Shown here piece after piece: positions 53,079-61,987 of a stretch of DNA of 64,000 nucleotides. Both the position numbers and the translations under genes were made by a program. This stretch comes from UBA6168 sp964508135 (GTDB lineage Bacteria; Bacteroidota; Bacteroidia; Chitinophagales; Saprospiraceae): contig CAZDSU010000012.1 in NCBI GenBank assembly GCA_964508135.1, positions 1-64,000 of the forward strand, written 5' to 3'. The notes under the pieces are model-generated. The model was not told the origin of the DNA and made no database searches. It worked only from the letters and a program-made list of their open reading frames with translations. Each line of letters begins with the position of its first letter. The stretch's first letter is position 1.

Positions 53079-56000
53079 TTAAAACTTCACCACCCGCTCC
53101 ATGATGCGGCGGTTGCCCTCGGCATCGGTGGCCATGAGCCAGTACACGCCCGGCGTCATGTCGGTGAAATCGAGCGTGGCCATGCCGCCAGCGAAATCGA
53201 GCATTTGCGCCAGTTGACGGCTGCCGTCGGTGCGGAAAACCTGCACGTTGAGTTGGCCAGCGTACTCGTACTGGATGTACAGGCTGCCCGTGGTCGGGTT
53301 CGGGAACAGTTTCCAGTTTTTCTTCGCAACATCAGCCGTAGCGCTCACCTCGTCCACCTCGCCGTCACAGTCATTGTCAACGTTGTCGTTCGGCACTTCA
53401 GTGGCAGTTGGGCTGATGCCAGCATTGGTATCGTCGCAGTCGCCGTCGTTGGTCACGTAGTCGCCCGGTGCTGTCGTTTCACAAGAAGACAAAAACGAGG
53501 CGGCATCGCCAAAGCCGTCGCCGTCGCCGTCAAGGAAGTAGGTGAAGAATGTCAGCCCATCGTCGGCCTGGCCGTCGCAGTCGTTGTCAATATCGTCGCA
53601 GATTTCGGCGTCAGCCGGGCTGATGGCGGCGTTGGTGTCGTCGCAGTCGTCATCGTTTGCAGCGTAGTCGCCCGGGGGTGTCGTTTCGCAAGAGCTAATG
53701 AACGAGGCGGCATCGCCAAAGCCGTCGCCGTCGCCGTCGAGGAAGTAGGTTGTGAACACAAGCCCATCGTCGGCAGCGCCGGAGCAGTCATTGTCAATGC
53801 CGTCGCAGATTTCCGCTGCGCCGGGGTTGATAGCTGCCACGAGGTCGTCACAGTCGGCGTTGTTGGCCACAAAGTTGGTAGGCGCTGTTGCATAGCAAGA
53901 GGACAAGGATATAGCCGCATTGCCGAAGCCGTCGCCATCGGAATCGAGGTAGTAGTTGGTGAACACAAGCCCATCGTCGGTAGCGCCGTCGCAGTCGTTG
54001 TCAATATCGTCGCAGATTTCCGTGGCACTTGGATTCACGGCAGCCTCGGTGTCGTCACAGTCGGTGTTGTCAGTGGAATAGCCAGTAGGGGCGGCAGCCA
54101 GGCAGGACGACAGTGCCGAAGTGGGGTCGCCGAAGCCATCATCATCAATATCAAGGTAGTAGTTGGTGAAAGTAAGGCCATCGTCGGCTTGGCCGTTGCA
54201 GTCGTTGTCAATGTCGTCGCAAACTTCTGTTGCATCGGGGTTCACGGCTGCGTTTTGATCGTTGCAGTCCACGTAGTTGTAGAAACCGTCATTGTCCTCG
54301 TCTTTGAAGAAAAAGGTTTCAGCGTGAATGACGGCATCAGCCGCAATTAGCATCCCGGCCTTGCGCCCCGGGATGTCGTCAACTGGTGGGTGGATACCAC
54401 CCCAGATGCGTGAAAGACTGCACTGGTCGGAGGCGTCACGGTAGGTGGCCCACTGGAGCGTGACGGTCTGGCTGGGGCCGTCCTCGAAGACGAGGAACTG
54501 GTTTGCATTGCAAACAAACTCGCCCACGCCGCCGGGGAAGTATTCATCGCCAGTGAGGGCGGTCAGCACTTCGGCGGCGGTGCGTGAGAAGGTGGAGTGG
54601 CCGGAAATATAGCCCGGGAACGGCGGCGTCACGAAGGTTGGCCGCTGGTAAGGCCACCAGTATTTGGCCAAAATCCAATCCACGCCAGCCTCGTCGGTGG
54701 CTGGCACGGCAATGTAATTTGGGCCCCGCCATGCAAGGACTTTGACCTCTCCGACATATTCGTTGCTCATCCCAGCGAGCGGGTCGCCCATTTCCACCAT
54801 TTCAATGAACCCTGGGATCAACGGCAAGCCACCTACGTGGTAATTTGGCAGGTTGGGGTCGCTGCTCTGGCCCAGCTCCGCCATGCCACGGATGGCCGAA
54901 ATCGGGCGGATGCCGTCGTAGTAGCCCTTGACGCCCCAGGCCGTCACCGCTGCATCGTGCAGGGCGCCGCCGAGCATGAAATAAGCCTTCACTTCGAATT
55001 CGAGCGTGTCAATTACTTCGCCCTGGCCACGGTATTTCCTTGGAAAATCTGGGTGGCCCATCACGTAGTTCAGGATTTCGTACCAGTGGCCGGGAGGGGT
55101 GTCAGAGTTGGGGCCGTCTGCCCAAAACTCCGCCAATACCCTGGCGTAATCACCACGGGTGACGTATTGCGGAGCGTAGGGCTGGCCTGTTTTCGGGTTG
55201 ACGGCATGGCCATTGGCGAAGTTTGTGCCGCCTTCTGCCAGCTTGTAAAAACCTTGGTACTCGTTAAATGTGGAAGGATAGTTTTCGACTGCCAAATTGC
55301 CGTTGGAGGCCGGGGAGATGTCCCATACGGCATTGTCATCAGGTTCGAGGTGGCTCGACCACGCCGAAACCAAGGCAAAGTTCCAGAGGTACTCAGCGGA
55401 AGATGTGTTGCCAGTGGTGTCCAAGAGTGGCGGTATTCCTGGGTCGTGGTACACTTTCCAATCGTGGCCAGCGCGTTGGAAGGTGGTCAGGTCACCCGCA
55501 TTCATGGCAAATGGGGTCACGTTGCCCCATTCGGGCGTGAGTGCTGGGGGGGTGTTGAACCCAGTTGGGATGCCGTTCTGGTCAATGAACAAGTCGAGGG
55601 TCAGTGGCTGCCAGCGGTCGAAATCCAAAAGGTTGGGGTTGCCAATAAGTTTGGTGACCAGCGGCGGGTTCACCGGGGAATAATACTGGTTGGCGTAGTT
55701 GAACTGCTCGTTGGAGCCGTCCTGGTAGCCGAAGCCGATCATCTGGCTGGCAATGTAGTTGCCAAGTGCGGCAGGGTCGCCAGAGGAGTAGTCCATGGAA
55801 GTATTGGTGATGTCGTAGCCCAGTTGCAGCATTTTGAAGTCCAATTGCTGCGAGGTGAAATAATTCGGGTTGGTGTTGCCGGGAGAGTTCAGGAAGCGGT
55901 GCTTCAGTAACCGGTAGGCCGCAAAGCTGACAGCTTCTTCCCGTGCTGCCTGCAGGTTGGCGGGCACTGGCACGCCATTGAATGGGCAGGTGAAGTTGCC

Positions 56001-56234
56001 CACCGTTTTGCCCAATAAATAAGGTGTGGCCACGGTGTCGTAGGCTGCCCACGCATCGTACATGACGATGGATGTGTGAAACAGGTTGCGGGCATGGACG
56101 GTTGGCCGCCCCAAGTCGCCCTTGATGGCAAACAGCAGCATTTCGTTCCAAGTACGGGCAGCGGAGTGTTGTGCTTGCACCGCGCCGAACATGGAAAGTA
56201 AAAGGAAGATGGATGTAATGATTCTCAATTTCAT
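53079..56234 (-). CDS. Vanadium-haloperoxidase-like protein with MopE-type repeats and T9SS sorting domain
   Basis: Secreted protein of 1051 aa. Signal peptide MKLRIITSIFLLLSMFGAVQ, cut near AQH. The N-terminal catalytic-type domain (about 22-640) is all-helical, as in vanadium-dependent haloperoxidases: PGYISGHSTFSR (His546) and LSRIWGGIHPPVDD (Arg609, His615) match the vanadate-binding and acid/base residues. Five acidic MopE-type metal-binding repeats follow (about 640-970), each with CDDIDNDCDG or a close variant. A type A sorting domain (about 972-1051, LFPNPTTGSLYIQYEY) ends it. Predicted role: halide or phosphate ester chemistry at the surface; the substrate is not predictable. Confidence 0.87.
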   Translation of the reverse strand: MKLRIITSIFLLLSMFGAVQAQHSAARTWNEMLLFAIKGDLGRPTVHARNLFHTSIVMYDAWAAYDTVATPYLLGKTVGNFTCPFNGVPVPANLQAAREEAVSFAAYRLLKHRFLNSPGNTNPNYFTSQQLDFKMLQLGYDITNTSMDYSSGDPAALGNYIASQMIGFGYQDGSNEQFNYANQYYSPVNPPLVTKLIGNPNLLDFDRWQPLTLDLFIDQNGIPTGFNTPPALTPEWGNVTPFAMNAGDLTTFQRAGHDWKVYHDPGIPPLLDTTGNTSSAEYLWNFALVSAWSSHLEPDDNAVWDISPASNGNLAVENYPSTFNEYQGFYKLAEGGTNFANGHAVNPKTGQPYAPQYVTRGDYARVLAEFWADGPNSDTPPGHWYEILNYVMGHPDFPRKYRGQGEVIDTLEFEVKAYFMLGGALHDAAVTAWGVKGYYDGIRPISAIRGMAELGQSSDPNLPNYHVGGLPLIPGFIEMVEMGDPLAGMSNEYVGEVKVLAWRGPNYIAVPATDEAGVDWILAKYWWPYQRPTFVTPPFPGYISGHSTFSRTAAEVLTALTGDEYFPGGVGEFVCNANQFLVFEDGPSQTVTLQWATYRDASDQCSLSRIWGGIHPPVDDIPGRKAGMLIAADAVIHAETFFFKDEDNDGFYNYVDCNDQNAAVNPDATEVCDDIDNDCNGQADDGLTFTNYYLDIDDDGFGDPTSALSSCLAAAPTGYSTDNTDCDDTEAAVNPSATEICDDIDNDCDGATDDGLVFTNYYLDSDGDGFGNAAISLSSCYATAPTNFVANNADCDDLVAAINPGAAEICDGIDNDCSGAADDGLVFTTYFLDGDGDGFGDAASFISSCETTPPGDYAANDDDCDDTNAAISPADAEICDDIDNDCDGQADDGLTFFTYFLDGDGDGFGDAASFLSSCETTAPGDYVTNDGDCDDTNAGISPTATEVPNDNVDNDCDGEVDEVSATADVAKKNWKLFPNPTTGSLYIQYEYAGQLNVQVFRTDGSRQLAQMLDFAGGMATLDFTDMTPGVYWLMATDAEGNRRIMERVVKF

Positions 56235-56361
56235 AAAAAAGGATTTAATTACCGCAAAGCGGTATGTTCATTTGACAAAAAGAAATGGTAGTGTCGAATT
56301 TCCTAGCGAATGTTGTAAGAAACAGGGCTGGCGAAAGGAATGCTTTGGAAAGTATTACGGG

Positions 56362-56369
56362 CAAAGTTA
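56362..56369 (-). promoter_or_regulatory. Possible -7 box for the haloperoxidase gene
   Basis: TAACTTTG on the minus strand matches TAnnTTTG. No clear TTG upstream. The leader would be about 125 nt. Confidence 0.35.
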
Positions 56370-56491
56370 GCAGGAGGTGCAATTTTGCAGCTTAAAATCC
56401 CCTTAAAACTTGAACCCCGCCAACTGAAAGCAAGTATTTGTAGATTGGCAGTCAGTTTTTGCTGCCCATCACGTGAAAAACGCAACCCAAC

Positions 56492-57049
56492 ATGACGCCA
56501 TTCATTCGAATTGACGAGCACCTGAGCCTCCACCTTGCCCGGCCCGAACTGGCCGAAGCCGTCTTTCAGGCAGTGGCCGAAAACAGGGCCTACCTCCGCA
56601 AGTGGCTACCTTGGGTAGATGCCACCCGCTCCGTGGATGCCACAAAAACGTTCATGCGGGAAAGTATGCAGCACAACAGCGACGGCCGCCGCCTCACCAC
56701 GTTCATTTTGGCAAATGGGCAAGTGGCTGGCTCGCTGGGCGTCGTGCATTTCAACAAAGAGCACTGCCGCTGCGAAATCGGCTACTGGCTTCGGGAAGAC
56801 TTCCAGGGGAAGGGCATTATGACCCGGGCTTGCACAAGCTTTATGGAGTTTTTGTTTAAAAAGAAAGGAATGAACCGCCTTGAGATTCTCGTGATACCCA
56901 CCAACGAACAGAGCCGGGCCGTGCCGATTCGCCTCGGCTTCCAGTCTGAGGGCATCCTCCGAAAGGCGCTCCGAATGCACGGCAGCTTTCACGATGTGGA
57001 GGTTTTCAGTCTCTTGAAGGACGATTGGGCAGTCCGCAAACAAATTTGA
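56492..57049 (+). CDS. GNAT family N-acetyltransferase (RimJ/RimL-like)
   Basis: Cytoplasmic acetyltransferase of 185 aa using acetyl-CoA. RimL-like N-terminus (RIDEHLSLHLARPELAEAVF, then RAYLRKWLPWVD). The acetyl-CoA-binding motif is in IGYWLREDFQGKGIMTRACT (about 95-115), followed by NRLEILVIPTNEQSRAVPIR and LGFQSEGILRKALRMHG. RimL-type enzymes acetylate ribosomal proteins or small amines; the acceptor is unknown here. It lies before the S24 repressor gene but has its own spacing (105 bp). Confidence 0.92.
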   Translation: MTPFIRIDEHLSLHLARPELAEAVFQAVAENRAYLRKWLPWVDATRSVDATKTFMRESMQHNSDGRRLTTFILANGQVAGSLGVVHFNKEHCRCEIGYWLREDFQGKGIMTRACTSFMEFLFKKKGMNRLEILVIPTNEQSRAVPIRLGFQSEGILRKALRMHGSFHDVEVFSLLKDDWAVRKQI

Positions 57050-57077
57050 AAAAGAATCAAAAAATTTGAACAAAAAA

Positions 57078-57108
57078 TTTTGAGATAAAATAATTTGTTT
57101 TAATTTTG
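57078..57108 (+). promoter_or_regulatory. Strong candidate promoter of the S24 regulator gene
   Basis: TTTTG at 57078-57082 and TAATTTTG at 57101-57108 are separated by 18 nt. Both boxes match the Bacteroidota consensus exactly. The leader to the ATG at 57154 is about 40 nt. Confidence 0.65.
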
Positions 57109-57153
57109 CCTCCGTATCACTGATTAATTGTTTAAACTTCAAAATCAAAAGTC

Positions 57154-57885
57154 ATGATTGGAGAAGACCGTCTCGAACTCAACGACCGTTTCATCCGGGT
57201 CTTTCAAATGCTCGAAGACCGTGCCGCCATCGTCAAAAACGACCGCAGCGGCAAGGGCATCGGCGACGTAGCAGAAAAAATACTCGGCAACAAAGGCTAT
57301 GGCCACATCATCCGGGCATTCCTCACCGGCGACGACAAGCGGGTCGTCAGCTACTCGCAGGCTCGCAAGTTCTGCCGGGAGTACGGCGTCAACGAGGACT
57401 ACCTGCTCGACGGCACCGGTACCCCGTTCGGCGTTGACCTGCCCAAGCGCACCTCCGAATTGGGGTTGATTACTCCCAAAGGCAATATTCTTTTTACCAC
57501 CGTTGCAGCATTTGCAGGTAGTTCCGTGGATACGGGCAGCTTCGCCACGGAAGAAAGTTCCTGGTTTTCGCTACCCGGCTTGCAGGGTGGTGGCCTCGTC
57601 GCCTTCCAAATCAATGGCAACTCCATGGAGCCAGTCATCATGGACGACGACATCGTGGTGTGCCGGGAAGTGGAGCGGATGGACCAGTTGAAGGACAACG
57701 AAATCTACGCCGTGAAGAACAACGGCTCCATGTGGGTCAAGCACGTCCAACGGATCAACCACGGCGGGCGAATCACCCATCTCAAACTCATCTCCGCCAA
57801 TCACCTGGAGCACGACCCGTTCATCGAAGAGGTGAACGTACACACACGGCTGTACAAGGTCGTGCGCAAAATCAGTGATTTCTAA
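57154..57885 (+). CDS. S24-family LexA-like transcriptional repressor
   Basis: Cytoplasmic regulator of 243 aa. The N-terminal part (about 1-85) is a helix-turn-helix-like region (LNDRFIRVFQMLEDRAAIVK, GIGDVAEKILGNKGYGHIIR, YGVNEDYLLDGTGTPF). The C-terminal S24 peptidase domain (about 115-243) has FQINGNSMEPVIMDDDIVVC with catalytic Ser157, and WVKHVQRI with catalytic Lys196. Such proteins repress target genes and may self-cleave under DNA damage; the Ala-Gly cleavage site is not certain (AAFAGSSVD at about 112-120 is a candidate). It stands alone with a good promoter. Confidence 0.9.
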   Translation: MIGEDRLELNDRFIRVFQMLEDRAAIVKNDRSGKGIGDVAEKILGNKGYGHIIRAFLTGDDKRVVSYSQARKFCREYGVNEDYLLDGTGTPFGVDLPKRTSELGLITPKGNILFTTVAAFAGSSVDTGSFATEESSWFSLPGLQGGGLVAFQINGNSMEPVIMDDDIVVCREVERMDQLKDNEIYAVKNNGSMWVKHVQRINHGGRITHLKLISANHLEHDPFIEEVNVHTRLYKVVRKISDF

Positions 57886-58340
57886 GGCAAATTTTCGGCA
57901 GCGGATTGTTTGTTTCGGAAACAAAGCCGTTCAAACAAAGACGGGTAGCTTCACGTCCGTGGGCCATGCCAGGTGAATTGATGGTAGTTCCAACCACCGT
58001 CAACCGTCCCCATCGTCTGCCAATTCAAAAGTCATTTCTCTTTACCATGCGTCCTAGCATGGAATTATCCTGCTGTTTTTAAGTTCTGTGCTCCCGGCCT
58101 TGCAAGAAGGTTCGGGAGTTCTTTTTTGAGACGCTAGACGGAAGCTTGTAGATATTATCCGGAAGCTGTTGAAAGCCCAAGGAGGGCATACTTTTTGCCA
58201 ATGGCGGTAGTAATTTCAAACAAATGAAAGTCCAAGCGCCGATTCCCTGTTCCTTGCTGGTGGAAAGCGGCACTGATTTCCACCTTGGTTTAAAAAACAA
58301 ACGAAGACCCGACCTACTCCTTCAAAATGCTGACCGCTGG
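57886..58340. other. Intergenic region, 455 bp
   Basis: Holds the terminator at 58091 and no gene I can support. A frame open from 58224 leads into the PorP/SprF gene but has no signal-peptide character before 58341. CATACTTTTTG at about 58189 is a near match to a -7 box. Confidence 0.4.
58091..58127 (+). terminator. Possible intrinsic terminator
   Basis: CTCCCG (58091-58096) pairs with CGGGAG (58113-58118), with partial pairing inside, and is followed by TTCTTTTTT. It is about 205 bp after the S24 gene. Confidence 0.6.
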
Positions 58341-59450
58341 ATGAAGCCAAACATACCTTTTTCTTTTCTTCGCAGGTTGCTCGAACCGCCAACACCTGGT
58401 GGTCGGCTCGGTGATTTGGCATGGGCAGTGCTGCTGGTCGTGGTGCTTCAATCGCCTGCACGTGCGCAGCAGGAGCCGCAGTTTACCCACTACATGTTCA
58501 ACACGCTGGTGTACAATCCAGGCTATGCCGGGAGCAGGGAATACCTGTCGGCGGTGGCCGTGTACCGTGACCAATGGGCGGCACTCGGCGACAAAGCAGG
58601 CTGGCAGGGCCGCCCGCTGACGCAGACTTTTTCCATCCACAGCACCTTTAAAAAGCGAGTGGGGCTTGGCTTGAATCTCGTGAACGCCAGCGCGGGTGCC
58701 CGACAAACGACCTACCTAAACGCCATTTATGCTTACCGTATTAACTTCGGAAAAGGAACGCTCTCCATTGGCCTGCAAGGCGGCGTGATGAACTGGAAGG
58801 CCGACTGGAGCAAGCTCGATTTCCAGCAGCCACAGGAGATTGACAATGCATTTGACACCCAGACGCCCAGCCTCTGGCTCCCTGATTTTGGCGCTGGCTT
58901 GTTTTTTTACACCTCCAACTTTTATGCGGGTGCTTCGATGCCACACCTCGCCAACTTCCAACTGCGTGATATTGCCCCGGAAGAGCAGGATGCGATTCGA
59001 AAATGGGCGCGGGTACACCGACATTTTTACCTGACCACTGGCGGCGCCATCCCCCTGGACGGCGACAACCTCGTGTTCCGACCTTCATTTTTACTTAAAA
59101 GCGTGGGGCTTTTCAACAACTTTTTCCGCCAAGGCAACCTCGTGCGGGAGATTGGCGCTCCGTCCAGTTTCGACCTCGATGCCTCCCTGTTTTTCCAGAA
59201 AAAACTCTGGCTTGGCCTTTCTTTCCGCTCCGCCTTTGCCGCCTTCAACACCCAAGGCCCGAAGCAGAGCAGCTACGATTCCTTCGACCTCTGGACGACG
59301 TTTCACCTCCGAAATGGCCTACGTCTTGGTATGTCCTACGATTACCCACTCGGAAAACTGCAGTCGGCTGCCTCCGGTTCCTTCGAATTGATGCTCGGTT
59401 ATGACTTCGACCAGCGGGTGGAGATGGCGAGCCATATCCGGTATTTTTGA
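58341..59450 (+). CDS. PorP/SprF family type IX secretion membrane protein
   Basis: Outer-membrane protein of 369 aa from the ATG at 58341 (MKPNIPFSFLRRLLEPPTPG). The leader is long and has an inner hydrophobic core (LAWAVLLVVVLQSPARAQ). The mature start QEPQFTHYMFNTLVYNPGYA is typical of PorP/SprF, as are YRDQWAALGDKAG and the C-terminal MLGYDFDQRVEMASHIRYF. It stands alone with no type B cargo gene beside it. A truncated start further downstream would remove the positive leader, so 58341 is preferred. Confidence 0.87.
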   Translation: MKPNIPFSFLRRLLEPPTPGGRLGDLAWAVLLVVVLQSPARAQQEPQFTHYMFNTLVYNPGYAGSREYLSAVAVYRDQWAALGDKAGWQGRPLTQTFSIHSTFKKRVGLGLNLVNASAGARQTTYLNAIYAYRINFGKGTLSIGLQGGVMNWKADWSKLDFQQPQEIDNAFDTQTPSLWLPDFGAGLFFYTSNFYAGASMPHLANFQLRDIAPEEQDAIRKWARVHRHFYLTTGGAIPLDGDNLVFRPSFLLKSVGLFNNFFRQGNLVREIGAPSSFDLDASLFFQKKLWLGLSFRSAFAAFNTQGPKQSSYDSFDLWTTFHLRNGLRLGMSYDYPLGKLQSAASGSFELMLGYDFDQRVEMASHIRYF

Positions 59451-59490
59451 GACAATAGACCTAAAGACTTTAGACATTAGACGATAGACG
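59451..59490. repeat. TAGAC heptad array
   Basis: AATAGAC CTAAAGA CTTTAGA CATTAGA CGATAGA: a one-sided array of degenerate heptads just after the PorP/SprF stop codon. Confidence 0.65.
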
Positions 59491-59584
59491 AAGCCCTGGC
59501 TCACCTTTCAGTAGCCGGGGCTTTGTTTTTTTAGTGCCCTGGGTAACTGTTTCAGGAAAAAGGCCATCATTTTTCTGAACTCAC

Positions 59585-59592
59585 TACCTTCG
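59585..59592 (+). promoter_or_regulatory. -7 box directly before rsmB (leaderless start)
   Basis: TACCTTCG ends 5 bp before the rsmB ATG. If used, transcription starts at or very near the ATG and the mRNA is leaderless. No clear -33 box was seen. Confidence 0.4.
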
Positions 59593-59597
59593 CCCCC

Positions 59598-60839
59598 ATG
59601 AAAATACACCGAACATTGGTTTTGGCCGTGACCCAAGCGCTCACTGACATCTTCCGGGACGGCATGTACGCCGACAAGGCCATCGAGCGCATGCTCAAGT
59701 CCGACCCACGATGGGGCAGCCGTGACCGTGCATTCATCGCCGAAAACACCTACGAGATGGTGCGCTGGTGGCGGTTGGTGGTGGAGATAGGATTTGGGCA
59801 TTGGGAGTTGAGGAAGGTGCCGAATGAACCGTCATTGATACGGCTCGTGGGCGTCAACCTGCTGCTCAAGAACCTCCGCTCCCCGATTTTTAATTTTGAG
59901 CTACCCGACTGGCCGGAGTTGGCCGGGCTGGATGCCAAGTTCGTACAGGAGCGAAGGGATGCGCTGGTCGCCGACCGCAAAACCACGCAGTCCATCCCCG
60001 ATTGGCTCGATGAGCTTGGGGTGGCCGAATTGGGTGAAAAATGGGACGCCGAGCTGACGGCGCTGAATATCCCGGCCGCGGTGGTCATCAGGGCCAATAC
60101 GCTGAAAACCAACAAGTTGGAATTGAAAAAACTGCTGGCCGCTGAGGGTTGGGAGTCAACAGAAACGCCCATCGCACCCGATGCGCTGGTGCTGGACAAA
60201 CGGGGAAACATCTTCCAAAGCCCCGTTTTCCTAAAAGGTTTTTTCGAGGTGCAGGATGCCGGGTCGCAGTGCATCGGCGAGTTCCTGCGAGCCGAGCCGG
60301 GCATGCGGGTGGTGGATGCCTGCGCCGGGGCCGGCGGCAAGTCGCTCCACCTGGCTGCGCTGATGCAGAACCGGGGCAGCATCATCGCACTGGACACGGA
60401 GGGTTGGAAGTTGGAGGAGCTGCGCAAACGGGCCCGCCGCAACGGGGCGCACGTCATCCAAACCCGCACCATTGAGTCGTCCAAGACCATCAAGCGGTTG
60501 CACGGCACGGCTGACCGCCTGCTGCTCGATGTGCCCTGTTCTGGCCTCGGCACCCTCCGCCGAAACCCCGATGCCAAATGGAAACTATCGCCCGAATTCC
60601 TGGATAACGTGCGGGAGAAGCAAGCGGAAATATTGCGCAGCTACTCTAAAATACTGCGCCCCAGCGGCCAGTTGGTTTACGCAACGTGCAGTATTTTGCC
60701 TTCGGAAAATGAGCGGCAGGTGGAGCGGTTCTTATCCGAAAATCCCGGATTCAAACTGCTGGAGGAGCGCAAAATCTCGCCATCGGAGCATGGATTTGAT
60801 GGGTTTTATATGGCGAGGATTGAGCTGGTCAAAAATTAG
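59598..60839 (+). CDS. RsmB/NOP family RNA m5C methyltransferase
   Basis: Cytoplasmic SAM-dependent enzyme of 413 aa that methylates a cytosine, probably in 16S rRNA. The N-terminal NusB-like region (about 1-80: ALTDIFRDGMYADKAIERML, DRAFIAENTYEMVRWWR) fits the RsmB branch. Catalytic domain: VQDAGSQCIGEFL, then the SAM motif VVDACAGAGGKSLHLAALM, the Cys motif DVPCSGLGTLRRNPDAKW and the second Cys in YATCSILPSENE. The stop TAG is formed by the last two bases of a target duplication plus the first base of the MITE that follows, so the C-terminal residue or two may be altered. Confidence 0.92.
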   Translation: MKIHRTLVLAVTQALTDIFRDGMYADKAIERMLKSDPRWGSRDRAFIAENTYEMVRWWRLVVEIGFGHWELRKVPNEPSLIRLVGVNLLLKNLRSPIFNFELPDWPELAGLDAKFVQERRDALVADRKTTQSIPDWLDELGVAELGEKWDAELTALNIPAAVVIRANTLKTNKLELKKLLAAEGWESTETPIAPDALVLDKRGNIFQSPVFLKGFFEVQDAGSQCIGEFLRAEPGMRVVDACAGAGGKSLHLAALMQNRGSIIALDTEGWKLEELRKRARRNGAHVIQTRTIESSKTIKRLHGTADRLLLDVPCSGLGTLRRNPDAKWKLSPEFLDNVREKQAEILRSYSKILRPSGQLVYATCSILPSENERQVERFLSENPGFKLLEERKISPSEHGFDGFYMARIELVKN

Positions 60840-61032
60840 GCGGTGCCTCAAATGTAATGCTAATGCCCACTGTGTTTTGAGCAAGGGGTCTGGGGCGGCG
60901 CAGCCGCCCCAGCGAACACTTTCCTCCCCCTGCGGCGCCGGAGGCGCCGCAGGGGGAGAGAGGAGGCTTTTGGGGGCTTCGCCCCCAAACCCCCATGCCC
61001 TAGATTGGCAGCATTACATTTGATACACCGCC
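60839..61032. mobile_element. MITE with 23-bp terminal inverted repeats and 8-bp target duplication
   Basis: The ends GGCGGTGCCTCAAATGTAAT(GCT) at 60839 and the reverse complement of GGCGGTGTATCAAATGTAAT(GCT) ending at 61032 match in 21 of 23 positions. AAAAATTA directly precedes (60831-60838) and follows (61033-61040) the element. Inside are three GC-rich perfect dyads: 10 bp (60890-60912), 16 bp (60924-60958) and 9 bp (60969-60989). It has no coding capacity and sits between convergent genes. The 8-bp duplication limits the possible parent IS families, but I cannot name one. Confidence 0.9.
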
Positions 61033-61037
61033 AAAAA

Positions 61038-61721
61038 TTAAACTGCGCTTTTCAACGCCGCCAAGTACAATTCTACATACTCCTCCACCCGTTTCCGACG
61101 GTACTGCATGATGAAACGGGGGTGGGGCAGCGGCACTATTTTTTCAAAAAAGCCCTCCTGCTCGTTGAATTTTGAGAGGAACTTGAAGTTCTGACCTTCT
61201 CCCAAGCAAAAGCAAACCGATGGGTTCATGCCCAATGCCAGTAGGCTGCGCAGGTGGTGCTGGATGAGCGGGAGCATGGCCTCCTGCAAGGGTTTTTCAT
61301 CGTAATAATTATAGTTCACGCCATTCTTCACAAACCCAAACGGCACGACGGAGTTGACAAAGAACTGGGCATAAAACGCCTCCAACCCGCCGAAGGCATG
61401 CACCACTTTGTAAACGAACTGTGCGGAAAGTTCCTCCCTTTTTTCAAAATCGTTTTCGATGCCGCACTCCCGCACCAGGTGTACGGGGTCAGTGAAGGCC
61501 ACGTTGGTCACGCCTGCCCCGAACCGCCCCGGGTTGATGCCCAAAATCAACGTCCGGGGGCGGGCATCATCGTAGTATTTTTTCAAAAAAGCCTCGAAAA
61601 CCCGCCCCGTTTCTGGCAATTTGGCGAGCGGCAGCAGCCACTCCACGCCAGTTGGCAGTGCGGGCAGGTGCTGGTGCAGGTCGGTGAAGTGTTGTTGGAG
61701 TCGCTGCGCAATGGTGTCCAT
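61038..61721 (-). CDS. SMUG2-type uracil-DNA glycosylase family protein
   Basis: Cytoplasmic base-excision repair enzyme of 227 aa. Motif 1 of the uracil glycosylase superfamily is seen in LILGINPGRFGAGVTNVAFT (about 58-77) and motif 2 in PLPHPRFIMQYRRKRVEEYV near the C-terminus. FFVNSVVPFGFVKNGVNYNY lies between them. The GINPG form fits the SMUG-like branch rather than family 1. The last residues (ALKSAV) and the TAA stop border the MITE target duplication. It is divergent from yidC across a heptad repeat. Confidence 0.82.
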   Translation of the reverse strand: MDTIAQRLQQHFTDLHQHLPALPTGVEWLLPLAKLPETGRVFEAFLKKYYDDARPRTLILGINPGRFGAGVTNVAFTDPVHLVRECGIENDFEKREELSAQFVYKVVHAFGGLEAFYAQFFVNSVVPFGFVKNGVNYNYYDEKPLQEAMLPLIQHHLRSLLALGMNPSVCFCLGEGQNFKFLSKFNEQEGFFEKIVPLPHPRFIMQYRRKRVEEYVELYLAALKSAV

Positions 61722-61730
61722 GGTGTTGGA

Positions 61731-61806
61731 TTGTTAAATTGTTGAATTGCTGGATTGCTGGATTGTTGTCGTATTACGGGCAACAATACAACAATTCAAC
61801 AATCCC
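61731..61806. repeat. ATTGTTGA octad array, inverted pair
   Basis: ATTGTTAA ATTGTTGA ATTGCTGG ATTGCTGG ATTG (61731-61765) is mirrored by CAACAATACAACAATTCAAC (61783-61802, extending to 61806). The word set matches the array at 63884. Confidence 0.8.
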
Positions 61807-61873
61807 AATCCCCCGTTCTTCCATGAAAACCAGACAATCGTCAAGTGCTGTGCAATCGCAAACGGGAAATATT

Positions 61874-61881
61874 TACATTTG
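61874..61881 (+). promoter_or_regulatory. -7 box upstream of yidC
   Basis: TACATTTG is an exact TAnnTTTG match about 105 bp before the yidC start. No well-placed TTG upstream. Confidence 0.4.
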
Positions 61882-61930
61882 CGGGCATTTTGGCGAAGGG
61901 CAGTATTTTGGTTTGAAGTTAAAGGGCTAC

Positions 61931-61960
61931 GGAAACCTGAAACCACAAACCTGAAACCCC
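61931..61960. repeat. AAACCTG heptad array
   Basis: GGAAACCTGAAACCACAAAC and further words: a short one-sided array of AAACCTG heptads in the yidC leader. Confidence 0.6.
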
Positions 61961-61987
61961 CGAGTTGCGCCAGCAAAAACAACATTG

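Noticed and set aside
53031..54350. 439-aa plus-strand frame rich in Val/Ala/Gly repeats
   Set aside because: It is the antisense image of the MopE-type repeats and sorting domain.
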